NCBI GenBank assembly: GCA_003971905.1
Contig: RSEE01000125.1
Coordinates: 114,340 to 178,339, forward strand
Direction: 5' to 3'
From: Moniliella sp. 'wahieum'
Taxonomy: Eukaryota; Basidiomycota; Moniliellomycetes; Moniliellales; Moniliellaceae
DNA length: 64,000 nucleotides
Each line of letters begins with the position of its first letter. Position 1 is the stretch's first letter. Positions 31,047-42,454 of the stretch are shown here, in pieces. Made by a program: the position numbers and the translations under genes. The notes under the pieces are model-generated. The model searched no databases. It was not told the DNA's origin and worked only from the letters and a program-made list of their open reading frames with translations.

Positions 31047-31460
31047 TCAGACTTGTTGCGATGCGGTACCAAAGCCACCGGCATAGTGTTCCGGGTCTGG
31101 GGAGGCATAGCTAAACTCTTTCTGCTCCCCCCAAAGAACTGACGGCGGATCAACTCGCCTGGCCATAAACAACGTCAGTACTCTTCTCACGCGCCAAGCA
31201 GCCTGCCATACGCACCACCTAGCATCGCTGTGACCGGAATCCAAAAGGCCAGAGAATAGTAGGGCTTGAGCTTGGGATCGGGCTTGCGGTTCCAAAAGTC
31301 CTTGAGCAGGTATCCAGCGATGGAGCGGATCGGCAGCTGCTGCCCGTACCGCCCCCTGGTAGTCAGGGTACAGCGGCCCGGGAGCCCGTTGGGACAGGGG
31401 TGGTGGGCGCGGCGCAGGCTCGCGTTTGCTCGTCGGACGCTGTTTCCGCACAGCCGGCAT
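31047..31460 (-). CDS. small protein with one membrane-like segment, unknown family
   Basis: Exons 31191-31460 and 31047-31158 with a 32-nt GT-AG intron (31159-31190) give 126 aa after removing one base in the C5 run at 31352-31356. The order is a basic Pro-rich N-terminus (MPAVRKQRPTSKREPAPRPP), GQQLPIRSIAGYLLKDFWNR, KPDPKLKPYYSLAFWIPVTA continuing hydrophobic through MLGGAYGRL, then a polar tail ending YAGGFGTASQQV. A basic N-terminus plus one hydrophobic segment suggests a small mitochondrial or other membrane protein, but I cannot name it. It diverges from VPS39 across 246 bp. Confidence 0.6.
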   Translation of the reverse strand: MPAVRKQRPTSKREPAPRPPPLSQRAPGPLYPDYQGAVRAAAADPLHRWIPAQGLLEPQARSQAQALLFSGLLDSGHSDARWCVWQAAWRVRRVLTLFMARRVDPPSVLWGEQKEFSYASPDPEHYAGGFGTASQQV

Positions 31461-31576
31461 GACAGTTGAGGTGGTGGCGCAGGCAACCCCACCGCGTGCT
31501 GAAGCGGTCGCCACCCGCCCTTACTATTGGGATCGCCGCCGCTGATTAATGATTCCGCCGCGGAAACCGATCCCCA

Positions 31577-31668
31577 CACTTGGTCTCTGATACTACCACT
31601 ACCACTGCCACTAACACTACCACTACCACTGTCACTACCACCACCACTACCACTACCACCCACCGCCA
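31577..31668 (+). repeat. ACT/ACC triplet-hexamer microsatellite
   Basis: A run of about 90 bp made almost only of act and acc triplets with occasional gcc, aac or gtc. It lies in the divergent promoter/5' leader 40 bp before the VPS39 start. Read from upstream in frame it would add a Pro/Leu/Thr-type low-complexity stretch, but the ATG at 31707 is preferred. Confidence 0.85.
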
Positions 31669-31706
31669 CCCCCTCCACCGTTCCCCTGTCATCCCCCGAC
31701 ATTGGC

Positions 31707-34700
31707 ATGATTGACGTGCTGTCGGCGACGGCAGTGGCCACCGCTCTGCATGAGACGCCGACTGCGCTGCTTGCCCATGGGGACCGCCTCTATGTCGGGA
31801 CTGCCTCGGGCTCCTTGCTGGTGTATGTGCCATCGGCGTCCGGCGAGACGATGCAGTTGTCCACCCAGCGGCGCGCACTCTCCCCGCGCGCCCGGCCAAT
31901 CGACGCCCTCGCGATCGCTAAGGAGATTGACTGCCTCGTCGTCCTTTCGGATGCCAGCGTTTCGCTCTGTGTCCTGAGCGACCTTACCCTCGTTCCGCCC
32001 AGCCCACTTCCGCAAACACGCGGTGCTCTTGCCGTAGCTGTCGATACCTCGGTGCAGCCGCGGCGCCGACCTTCGCCTGACCTTCCGCGCTCATCTTCCG
32101 CCTGGCGCGTGGGGGACGACTCGGCCCGGTTGGCTCGGTCTTCCCGTTCTCCCCTGCAGGCTGTGGCCGGGCTGCGTGGCATGGAGACGCTGGCAGCCGA
32201 GAAAGAAGCGGAGCGGAAAGCGCTACGCGCGCGCATGCGCCACGACGAGGCATGCCGTCTCAGTGCTTCGGTAGCCGATGGGGACGACCCAGGGGCTTCG
32301 GAGCTGACCCTGGTCACTACCCTTGTGGTGGGGGTTCGGCGCAAACTCCTGTTTTTCCGCTGGGTCGATGGTCAATTTTGGGACACGCGCGAAGTCCCTC
32401 TTGCACATTCGCCGCGGTCCATTGTGCTTCCCACACCCACCACCCTCGCAGCTGCCTACAGCCTGACCGAATACACTCTTCTCGACCTTCCTCTTGCTTC
32501 TGAAAGTTCCACCTCCTCTCATCATACTGGCCAAGACGCCCAAGCCACCGATCCCTTCGCCATTCCACCCTCCAGCGCTTCTGGCCCCTTGGTAGACTCG
32601 GCCTCCTGGCCTGCGCCTCACGACATCACCCTGCCCCCACCCGCAGAGACGGTGCCTACAGCCTCCCCTGATGGGTACGCAGGGTTTGGTGCGGCCTTGG
32701 GCCAGTTGCTCGTCCGCGCTGGGGCGAAGCAGCGCGACCCGCGCCTGGTCGTCGTGGCGGACGACAAGTTGCTCTTCTGTCGCCGGGAGACTGGCACCTT
32801 CCTCTCCCTTGCACCTGGGAGGAAAATGGGAATGGAAAAGACGACCTGCTCTGGCCTACCGTACCCGAGACGGTCGTCGCCCTGAAGCCTTACATTCTCA
32901 CCCTTTTGCCCCCTCATGGTCACGAAGCCACGGCCTCCTTGGTATCTCGGTGGGGCAGCGGAGGCGGTACCTCCCACCCCACCCATCCTGCTGGCGTCCA
33001 ACTCACCTCACCTCAGACGGGGGCAGTGGTACAGGAACTGGCCTTGTCGATTGACCAAGCCGAGGCTGGCACGACGACGCTCCTCCCGCTTGCTACTGTC
33101 AACAGCAGTGCGACCAAAGCGCAGGCGTATGTGGTAGCTGTGTCTTCGGAGAGCGCGGCAGCGGAAAAGGTGGGCGCGACGATTTTCCGACTGGACTTGG
33201 TCTCGTGGGCCGAGCAGGCGGATGCGTTGGTGCGGTCGGGGGAGTACGTGGAAGCGCTGGCCCTGCTTGACAGTCTCGATCCCGCCCGTCTGCCTGATCG
33301 AGAGGAACGACGACGGCTAGTACGCACCCTGCGGGCGGTCACTCTCTTCTTGACCACCGCTATGACGAGGCGCTATCAGACTTTATTGCGTTGGAAACCA
33401 CACCTATTGTGCTGGCATTGTACCCTCCCTCGATCGCTGGCGACCTAGCCTTGCCCCCTGCCGAGTGGCTCTCCGCCTTTGGTGCACCTACCACGCCCGC
33501 CAAATACTTGGCCCGTCGTACCTCCCGGCCCCCTCGCGCGATCTCAGCACCGACCCGACCGGATCGCCATTGGCTTCGCCGTCCAGCACCCTTCCCGCTC
33601 GCTCACAGAGCATCCGACTCTCCCACTCTTTGGTCCCGGCGGACCGTACCAGCCTGGCCTCGGTCGGCAGTGGTCGAGGGTCCCTTGGGCCTGGAAGCCC
33701 CGTTGTGGCAGATGGGATGGAGGAAGGGGAGCCAGAACGAGAACGAGCACGCGCCCGGCCGCGTCGGCGTCCAAACGTGCTGCCAAGCAGCTCGACGCTC
33801 TGCAGAAGGACAAACGCCATTCACTCGATGCGCTAGGCAAGTTCCTAGCTGACCGAAGGAGGATTTACCAGTCGCTGTTGGAACGACACCCCGAGTCCCA
33901 TGTGGCCCAGACCAAGTCGCAACAACATACCGATGCCTTAACTTTACGTGCCATCCCTTCTGTCCCTCTACACGCACTTTCCCTCGAGCAGCTGGCGGAT
34001 GTGGCGCGGGTGGTGGACACGGCTCTGCTCAAAACCTTTCTCGAGACGAAACCGGGATTGGTGGGCTCGTTGTGTCGGTTGGAAAATTGGTGCGAGGTAG
34101 ATGAGGTGGAGCAGCTCTTGTCGTCGGCAGGCAAATCGTCCGAGCTGATTGCGCTGTATGGCGGGAAGAATATGCATGCCAAGGCGCTTCAGCTGCTGCG
34201 GCAGTTTGGGGAACAAGTCACCATCGAGGAAGAGGCCGATAAGGAGGAACGGTTGGGTCCGACGATCCGCTATCTCCAAAACCTCGACCCTAAGCATCTT
34301 CCTGTCATTTTGGAGGCGTCCCATTGGGTCTTGGAGGAAGATCCGACAATGGGACTGGAAATCTTTACTGCCGATACGGGCAAGGTGGGCTCGTTCCGCA
34401 AAGCCTCCGTCACGGCCGATCTTCAGCAATTTGACCCCGCCTTGGCCATCCGGTACCTCGAAACCATTGTGGCTTGCGGGGAACAGGACCCAGCTCCCAC
34501 GAGAAACTGATCTTTCTCTCACTAGAGCAAGCGGGCAGTATGAAGGTGGGATCCGACGAGCGCAGTGCCCTTCTCACCAAACTGCTCTTGTTTCTCAGGT
34601 CTTCTCATAGCTACCATGCCTCCCACGTTCTCGCCCGCCTGCCTGTTGCAGGCGCCCATGATGTGGGCATGGTCGAGGTCCGTGCGGCCCTACTGGGACG

Positions 34701-35493
34701 GATGGGACATCATGCCGCTGCCTTGCACCTGTACGTTGATGTACTGCACGACCTTCCGCAGGCCGAGCGGTACTGCGAGCAGGTCTATGCCCTACCGCCC
34801 CCGCATACCCAGGCGCAGCAGGACGTGTTCCTCATCCTGCTCCAGACCTTGCTCCCACCTCCTTCGTCGTCAAGTTTAGCATCGGCCTCGGCCTCGGCCT
34901 CGGCGTCGGTGCCAATGGACTCGATTGGCTCCTTGCATTCAGGCAGGCGACGTACCGTTTCACCTCCTGCCTCGCGGCCCACGTCACCCTTGCCCTTGCC
35001 GCGGCTGCGTTCCCCGCCGCACTCACGACAGAACAGCGCTTCTTCCTTTGGCTTTGATTCGCCCGTGGCGCCGACCGAGGAGCGGTGGACGCCGCACTTG
35101 GCGTGCTCGCCCGACACGGGCGCGCCATCGACCTGACACGCGCCTTACCGCTCGTCCCGCCCTTTGTTCCTGTCAAGCAAGTCAAGGGCTACGTTACCCA
35201 TTCGCTCCGGCGCGCCGTGGCGGCGCAGGCGTCGGCGCACCTGCTGCGCTCTACCGCCGAGGCTCGGGGTGCAGCTTGACCATGCGCTGGTTGCGCTGCG
35301 CGGCCGGAGCGTGGTGATCACGGACGATTCGCGCTGTGCGCGTTGCAGTAGGAAACTCGGGACCGTCGCGGGCTTGACGGTGAACCCAACGACGGGCGAG
35401 GTGACGCATTACTTTTGTCGTGCCGACGAGGAGGAGGAACAGCCGCGCTCCGAAGCGCAGCAGCAGCAGCACCTCCATGATCTTTATCTGTGA
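31707..35493 (+). CDS. VPS39: VPS39/VAM6, HOPS complex subunit
   Basis: About 1,260 codons. The N-terminal citron-homology (CNH) domain is visible from ALLAHGDRLYVGTASGSLLV onward. The middle clathrin-repeat region includes DALVRSGEYVEALALLDSLD, a segment near 33950-34480 (SLEQLADVARVVDTALLKTF and RLENWCEVDEVEQLLSSAGK) and MHAKALQLLRQFGEQV. The C-terminus has the family zinc-binding motif: VVITDDSRCARCSRKLGT, then THYFCRADEEEE. HOPS tethers vacuolar and late-endosomal membranes; VPS39 contacts Rab7. The frame is broken several times by single-base differences (for example 32836, near 33355, near 34490, 35077 and 35266), with conserved sequence continuing on both sides. Ser/Ala (ASASASAS) and Arg/Ser insertions near 34875-35030 are lineage-specific. 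The start matches the usual short N-terminus. Confidence 0.88.
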
Positions 35494-35810
35494 GAATGGA
35501 CTACCCTGCCCTGATGGTGGGCGATGCACTTGCTCTGGGACGAAGGGGTGGCTTTGCTTGGTTGGGCAGAGCAGCACCGATCGACAGAGGTGGGCCCCGT
35601 CTGCCAAAGAAAGGTCCCCTACCGCGCTGGTCCCCCCAGCAACACAACATAGGATGCAGAACATGAAACAGATCTTTTTTTCAAAAATAAAATAGAACCC
35701 AGTGGGCTGCCTGAAGCCTGAAGCTTCGAGCAAGTCCAAGCTGGACGTCGGCACCTTTTCTGGGACGCGGCTGCTGGCCGGATGGCTTTCTGTCCTGCCT
35801 TGCTGCCACC
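35494..35810. other. short intergenic region VPS39 / MTQ2
   Basis: About 317 bp between tandem plus-strand genes. It contains an A/T-rich stretch (35670-35695, tttttttcaaaaataaaa) that is a plausible 3' end signal for VPS39, then the MTQ2 promoter. Confidence 0.45.
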
Positions 35811-36562
35811 ATGATTGCTACGCCGTCGACATCGCATGTCAAGCGGACAGAGTGGGAGGAGGTGTACGAGCCAGCGGAAGATACGTTTGCGCTGCTGGAT
35901 GCGCTCGAGGCGGACGCTGCGTTGCTCCGCGCCCACCCGGCGCCGCTGGGGTGGAGAGGAGGGAGGGGCGGTGTGGTCAGTGCGTTTACCGCTGCGCTGC
36001 TGCCGCACAGGGGGTGGCACTGGCTACCGACCTGAATCCTGTCGCGGCCAACGTGGCGCGCAGGACGGCGGAGGCGAACCAGGCGGAACCAATGGAGGTG
36101 GTGGTCACGTCGCTGCTCACGGGCCTGGCGCCGCGGTTAAAGGGCAAGGTGGATGTGCTGCTGTTCAATCCACCCTATGTGCCCACGACGGAGGAGGAGG
36201 AACAGATGGCGCAACGCGCTGCGCCGCATGCCGACGCGCCCGCCCTGGCCGCCGCCTGGGGGGGGACAGACGGGCACCAAGCTGGTGGAGGCGCTGTTGC
36301 GGGCACGGCGCTGGCGGGGGGCGTGGCGCTGGGGGAGCTGCTGGCGCGGGGGGCGTGCTGTACCTGGTGGCCATCAAGCAGAACGACCCGCCGGGGCTGG
36401 TGCGCCGGATGCAGCAGGGGCTGGAGGCCGAGGTACGTTGGGCGTGTGGGGGGGATGGTGGTGGTGGGGGGCTATGCTGACGGCGGGGACTAGGTTGTGT
36501 TGGCGCGCCGGGCGGGTGGGGAGCATCTGCACATCCTCCGCGCGCGCAAGCCAGGCGCATGA
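35811..36562 (+). CDS. MTQ2: HemK-family eRF1 glutamine methyltransferase
   Basis: The N-terminus MIATPSTSHVKRTEWEEVYE, then PAEDTFALLDALEADAALL, is the MTQ2 pattern. A Rossmann methyltransferase follows: VSAFTAALLP, VALATDLNPVAANVARRTAE and the catalytic NPPY in DVLLFNPPYVPTTEEEE. The last exon (36494-36562, after a 61-nt intron with GTACGT donor) gives VVLARRAGGEHLHILRARKP. MTQ2 with Trm112 methylates the GGQ glutamine of release factor eRF1. One G is missing near 36010-36014 and further shifts occur near 36240-36350. The SAM-binding Gly-rich loop is abnormal: the expected ExGxGxG reads as Gly/Arg-rich sequence (about 35953-35975), so it is either damaged by indels or degenerate. Expected length is about 230 aa. 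Confidence 0.82.
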
Positions 36563-37097
36563 GCATGTGGGTGTTAACCCATGGATGGGAGGGCAAGGAT
36601 GGGCTTACGTGATGGCCCAGCAGTGCTGAGGCTGTCTGCATTCAGTGTTAGCAGCCTTGCCTGGGCGATGCTCCGTAGCACAGGGGAAATGGGACGAAGG
36701 GCGAGGGCCAGCGCCACTGGCCATTGAACAGGACGAGGCGGGCTGGATGGAATATGCAGGGGGAGTCGATAGAGGGTGATCGAGGGATCCGCGTATCTGC
36801 CGCTGCCGAGCTGCGACAGCCGCGCTGCGCTGTTCTGCCGAGCCGCCGCGCCACTCAGGCTGGGCTGTGCTGGGCAGCAGGCCGCGTGCGATGGCACCGC
36901 CAGGACACGCACACGCGTGACCGATGGCATCGGTGATCGCGGATCCCATGCTGCTCGCTTCAGGCTTCAGGCCGCAGCACGCAGCACGCAGCACGCAGCA
37001 CGCAGCACTCAGCCGGGGCTGAAACAGGCCCACCCGCCGCCCCTCCCGCCCCTTTGCACCCCCAGACCCCCCCACCCCCCCTCTCTCCGCCTGCGGG
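36563..37097. other. intergenic region MTQ2 / PLD-like gene
   Basis: About 535 bp. It contains a gcagcac heptamer array (36974-37008) and then a C-rich tract (37030-37090) leading into the next gene. No gene was recognised. Confidence 0.5.
36974..37008 (+). repeat. heptamer array gcagcac
   Basis: Five perfect tandem gcagcac units, 90 bp upstream of the PLD-like start. It is the most homogeneous heptamer array in the window. Confidence 0.92.
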
Positions 37098-40000
37098 ATG
37101 CTGTGCCTGCCGTCGGGGCTGCATGCGCACCGCCCGCCCCATGCCGCTGCCCACGACGCCCCCCCCGCCGCCACCACGCGCCCTGCTGCCCACGCCCACC
37201 CCACCGTCATTGGCGCCGTCGCCGCCGTGCGCACCCACGCCCCCGCCGCCGCCGAGCCCCTGGCCGCCACCCTCTTCCCCCGCCCTCCCACAGCCCACGC
37301 CGCCGACCGCCGCTGGCCCATCCGCTCCGCCACCGGCCGCCGCGACGCCCACTGGGTCTGGTCCAAGGGCGCCGTGCATCCCGCCAATGCGCCCCCCGAT
37401 CAGCACGAGCTCGACGCCATCTGCGACTACTTTGGCTATGCCCGCCCCTCCGCCTCCCAGCCGCTCGGCACCAGCGGACACAACAACCCCCTTCGCACCG
37501 GTCCTCCCGCCCCCAACGGCCAGCCGAGCAACACCCCAGAAGGCGTCCCGTCCCGCCTGTATCTCATGGTACGCTCTCCGCGTCCGCTCCTACCTCGCGC
37601 CGGCTAACTTTCTCCCTCCCCCCCCCCCCCGGCAGATGCTGGCCGATGCACTGCTGCCGCTCCCACGCCACCCGATGAACGGCGTCGTCTCGCCCGCCTT
37701 GCTAGCTACCACGGGCATCGTTCCCCTTTCTATCTTTAGCACCGGCCCCGACATCATTGGCCACTACTATGACTGCATCATCTCGGCCCGCCGCGAGGTG
37801 GTGGTGATGACCAACTATTGGCAGGGCGGTCAAAACGTCAACAAAATTTCCGATGGCCTCCGCGAACTCAACCGCCGCGAGGCTGCACGCCAGCGCAACC
37901 ACACCAGTCGTGCCGAGGAGGTGCACGACCCACGCGCGCCCGGGCAACCGCCCCGCAAAAGGATCGTTGTCAAGGTTATGTGGGACCGCGGTCCGCGCAC
38001 GGTGGGCGACTTGTTCCGCATGCGCACCCCTGTGCCCATCTCGGAGTGGAAGGAGAATGGTCTTCCCACCCCGGACGAGGTGGAATGTCTACATATGGAG
38101 GTGCTCAACTACCATCGGCCTATCATGGGCACCTTCCATGCCAAGCTCCTGTTGGTTGACCGCCGCGTTGCCCTCGTCAACTCGAACAACATCCAAGACC
38201 GGCCCAACCTCGAGGCCATGGCCCGTCTTGAGGGCGACATTGTCAATTCGGTGTATGAGCATGCACTTCTCTCTTGGGGCGTTGCCATGGACCCTCCGCT
38301 GCCTTGCTTAGAGGTGCCTGCGACGGCCGCCGACCCAGGAACCATGTCTTTTGCCTCTGTTTCCAGACGAAAGTCCCTCTCGGCACGACACAAGCCTCCC
38401 GTCAAGCTCGATGAAAATCCCCACGTGCCTCCAACGGAGGTACGACCGGGCCCCGCTGCGTCCGAGGACGATTTGGCACGATTGTCCAATATGACCATTA
38501 TGAATCTGCGGGAACGGGCGCAACATGCTCGCGCAAGATTGCAACAAGATGCGGACGAAGCCGAGGCGGAGGAACTCAGTGGTGGCAACCACCGTCATTT
38601 GGCCGATGTGATCGCGTCCCGTCGGCGTCGGAACAGCACCTCGGTCGATGGCCAGCCATCGTCGCCCCACGACGAGGCCAAGCCCAGGTTTTCGGGGCCC
38701 CGTTCAGATGGAGAGCGACGAGGAGACGGCGTGGGATGCAGCACGTAAGGCCGGGAACCAGTGGCGCCAAAAAGTGCTCGGCGACCGCTTTTCCCGCCCT
38801 TCAACCACAGCAGGCACGTCGAGTGAAATCCCGCTCGAGGAGATCCACCATGCTTCCACGGTGCAGGCCGCACCGCCCGAAGGGGGGAGCCGAACCTTTG
38901 CAGACGTGGTGGAGTCCCTCATGCAAAAGGAAGGCATCCATCCCCCGGCTGGGCAGATGGTGCGTTGGATGCGCTAGGTATCGGTGAAAGTTCGTCCAAA
39001 AATGTAGCCCAAGAAGCAAGACGAGCCCGCGCGGCCCGACAAGGCCAAGTCCACGTCCCCACCACGGTGCATGAGGAGGACCAGCTGTCACGCACCATGA
39101 CGGCGCCCTCAACGATGACCCACGTAGCGCCTAGCGAGTGGCCGCAGACGCCGCGGTCCAAGGCGACGCTGGTGTCGTCGCCCCACGATAAGGATAAAGA
39201 GAAGGAACGAGAAGGGGGCAAGAGTGTCGGTGTGCGGAAAAGCAAACAATCTGTGCGTTCGTATGCATCCACAACTCGCGCTGGGCCACTGGACGACGCT
39301 CTGCAGCCCCACCCGGATGCGGCGCCGGGCGCCGAGGCACTGCACCATGCTGCGCTCAGCTCGCCGCCAACTCCTAGTAGCTTGCCCATTCCTGATGACG
39401 CCGACGCGGAGGATGGGCCGCCTGGTCTGCAGGGCTACCATCGTGCGCATCACGTGTCCCACACCTTGCACCAGTCGGCTGCCGAACGCCTCAACAAGAC
39501 CACGGGCCGATTGGACTTTGCCAACAACTCCAAGGTCAAAGGGGAGATCACGGCTGAGCGACTGCACCGGATGAACCATGGGTCGGCACCAGCTGTGTCG
39601 GCGCCTGCGGTGCCCAATGGCGCGAGCGACTCGAGCTCGGACCCCACCACGGTACCTACTACGACTACTGCGCCTACCACTGTGCCTGGCGCGTTGGACG
39701 AGGAGGAAAGTGCATCGTGTGGGTCGGGCGAGAGCGGGGCAGGTTCGATGGCACACGAAGATGAGATTGTGTATGACCCGACGGATTTTAGTCCGTACAT
39801 TTTCCATCGGCCCCACCGGCCGGTACCGATGGCATTGGTCAATCGTCGTCCGCATGGCACGCCGGGTCACTCGGACATTCGCAATCCGCAAGACGCCGCC
39901 TGGCTCGCCGGGTTCCGCTATGCCCAGCACATCTTTATCCAGACGCCGACGTTGAATGCTGCGCCGATCAAGGCTGCCGTCTTGGCTGCCGTGCAGCGCG

Positions 40001-40455
40001 GGGCCAAGGTCGAGCTCTGGCTTGATCTCGGCTTCAACGACAAGTCCGAGTCCATGCCGTTCCAGGGAGGCACGAACGAGCAGGTGGTCACGGGCATGTT
40101 TCGCTACCTCAAGTCGCATGCGCCTGAGGCACGGAAGAACTTGCATGTGTACTGGTACACGGGCAAGGACATGACCCGTCCACTCAATGCGGTGCGCAAA
40201 CAACGTAATTGCCACGTGAAATTTGCTGGGTTTGATGGCCAGGTGGCCATCATGGGCTCGGGCAACCAGGATACCCAGTCTTGGTTCCATTCCCAAGAGA
40301 TCAATGTCATGGTCGACGACCAGACCATCGTCCAGGAATGGATCGATGCCCTGCGCCGTAACCAGTCCACCCACATTTACGGCCGCGTCGACGATGATGG
40401 TATCTGGCGCGGTCGCACAGGCACCCAAAAGGTCGACACGGGCAAGGAACACTGA
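37098..40455 (+). CDS. phospholipase-D-superfamily protein with two HKD motifs
   Basis: Exons 37098-37568 and 37636-40455 are joined by a 67-nt intron (GTACGC...CAG), giving about 1,096 aa. The first HKD half has ISARREVVVMTNYWQGGQNV and the motif HAKLLLVDRRVALVNSNN near 38139. The second has RYAQHIFIQTPTLNAAPIKA and HVKFAGFDGQVAIMGSGNQD near 40216. Both satisfy HxKxxxxD. The two halves are separated by about 500 aa of charged, Ser-rich linker (38400-39780). Such fungal proteins are annotated as PLD/nuclease-like and may act on phospholipids; substrate is not shown. Two compensating frame differences lie at the C4 run 38698-38701 (one base extra) and near 38959 (one base missing). The start at 37098 is tentative: the N-terminus is His/Ala/Pro-rich. 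Confidence 0.82.
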
Positions 40456-42454
40456 GTACTGATCCTGCTCACTTGATCTTGCCTTACTGTCCATCATCCA
40501 CCATCCCACCATTCCTTGTTCCTTGTTCCTTGTTCCTTTTCCTTTTCCTTTTCCCTTCGCTCTCGCTCCCTTTTGTTTTGCATTTCCATTCTGCATCCCC
40601 CAATCCCCAATCCCCTCCCTCTTCCTCCCTTCCTTCCTTCTTCCCTTCTTCCCTTCGTCCTTCCTTTTATCCTTCTTACTGTACATTCCCCTTTCCTTTG
40701 TGCTCTTGACTGACTCACATCCGTTTTCCCTCGCACCTTGCCTACTTGGACAGCGTCGCTTCCGAAAAAACAAACCAAACAAACAACGCTTCTGCCTCCC
40801 CATCCCCATCCCCTTCTCCTTCCCCTTACCTTTATCTTTGCCCCGCGCCGGCGCTAACTTCCTCCCCCTCGCTCCGCCTGAGACAGTGGGTGCAGGAAGG
40901 TGCTCCCGCAGGCTGCCTGTTCCGTTGGTACTTTGGTTGTCTGCCCTGACGACGACGATGACGCCGGCCCAGAGCCCTACGTGCCTTCTCCCTTGGGGCG
41001 GAGCGGAGGGGGGATGGGGTGCGGCCAGGCTCCCAATTCAAATGCAATGGACGCTGAGACGAATACATAAGACGCGCTGCGAAGTGCCGCCAAGCGCCCG
41101 ACCTGCTTTGTATCGCTGAGGCGTTTGGTATCTTGAGGCCCCTGCTCAAGCACAGCCTAGCGCTCCTCCGCAACTGTTGAACGTTTCGCTCCGGCTACGC
41201 AGACGCGGTTGGGTTCAAACGTTCAAATCCGGCAATCCCCGTTTGATTTCCACATCCCATGGAACTGTGACTCGCAGCGACCTGGGAAGTAGTGAGCGAG
41301 TAGGGCCGAAGCTGGAGGGTGTGATATGTGATGTGTGGGCTGTGATTTGGTGTGATAGCGTACTGCGTCAGAGACGTAGAGGGGATGGTGGGGAATGTGA
41401 GCGGCTGAGCGTTGCAGCGGAACGTAATCATTAATCACGCATTGCGCAGGGAGGCATCATGCACCACGCGTCGCAGCGCGCGAGACGAGGGGGGAAGCTG
41501 GAAGACAGGCTGGACGCCACTTGCTCGTGCCGCTCGAGCCGCCCCCAGGTTCGGGCGATTGCAGCAAGGATGAGATCGGTGATCGGTGACCGGTGAAGAT
41601 TGGCTAAGCGCCTGGCCAGCGTAAGACCGCAGCCTGCCGCGGGACGCGCTGAGCGTTCGCTGAACGCCCTGCTGCGCGCAGCCCAGCTCGGGCGTGCTGG
41701 GCACCAGCACAGTGTGCATGCGATGCTCGTCGGCTATTTGCCCGTGCCGTCCATCACATGCATCACACCGGCTCACCCGCCCTGCCCTCCCGGGTAATAG
41801 CCTTAACTAATAGCCTTAACTGCCCGAGGTGGCTGAGGCGCTGAGGCGCTGAGGCCAGCGTCGCGTGGGCGCTTTCAGAGGCTGAGCGGCTCAGCCGCCC
41901 AGCGCGCTCAGCGCTGGCACTGGTCATGGTCAGCACAATAGCCTCATCGATCATCTCGGTGCATGCCCCTTTTCACCTTTCAAGTATCCGTGCCGGCCAC
42001 CCCCACCCGACGATGCAACGCGGCACAGCCAAGAGAGCACGTACCCAAAGGAGGTCCATTTCTCTCGTTTGGCATGGGTAGTACCGTATGATACCGCGTT
42101 GACACGTTGACTCCAAGGCAGCAGGGGCACAGTGGATTGATGAGGCGAGGCGTACTTGGGTTTCATGCGACGAAACGCTAAAAAAACGGGATTGGTGATG
42201 CAATGCGAGAGATGGTCGAACGTACATTGAACGTTCAGGACACGCTCAGCGCTGAGGCTCGCATTCAACTTGAATATCCAGTGACGGTTTCAGCACGGGG
42301 GCAGTGTGGCTGGGGCGGATCAGCGTAACCAAATCTTGCGTGGCTACTAAAAAACAGATTTCTTTTTGCCGCCTTTTCCCATCAGTTCTTTTTCTTTCCC
42401 CCTGAGCCCCTCTCTCTGACCGCGCCACCACCACCACCACCCTTTCACCCTCCC
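40456..42454. other. 2-kb intergenic region
   Basis: It begins with a long pyrimidine-rich stretch (40500-40850) including ccttgtt heptamers then ccttttcc repeats. Next come short palindromic repeats: ggttcaaacgttcaaatcc near 41211, gatcggt heptamers at 41574-41594, gctgaggc 8-mers near 41833-41855, and agcgctgag/ctcagcgct words near 41880-41915. The last 100 bp carry an acc triplet run just before the MFS gene. No recognisable gene. Confidence 0.5.
41574..41594 (+). repeat. heptamer array gatcggt
   Basis: gatcggt, gatcggt, gaccggt in exact 7-nt register; the last unit differs by one base. Confidence 0.8.

Noticed and set aside
39109-40809. 566-codon open frame antisense to the PLD-like gene
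   Set aside because: It is the shadow of the strongly conserved plus-strand HKD coding sequence in GC-rich DNA; its product is compositionally odd and matches nothing.
41211-41235. tRNA-like ggttcaaa...ccggc near 41211
   Set aside because: The TΨC-arm-like word is part of a gttcaaac repeat; no acceptor or anticodon stems could be formed.
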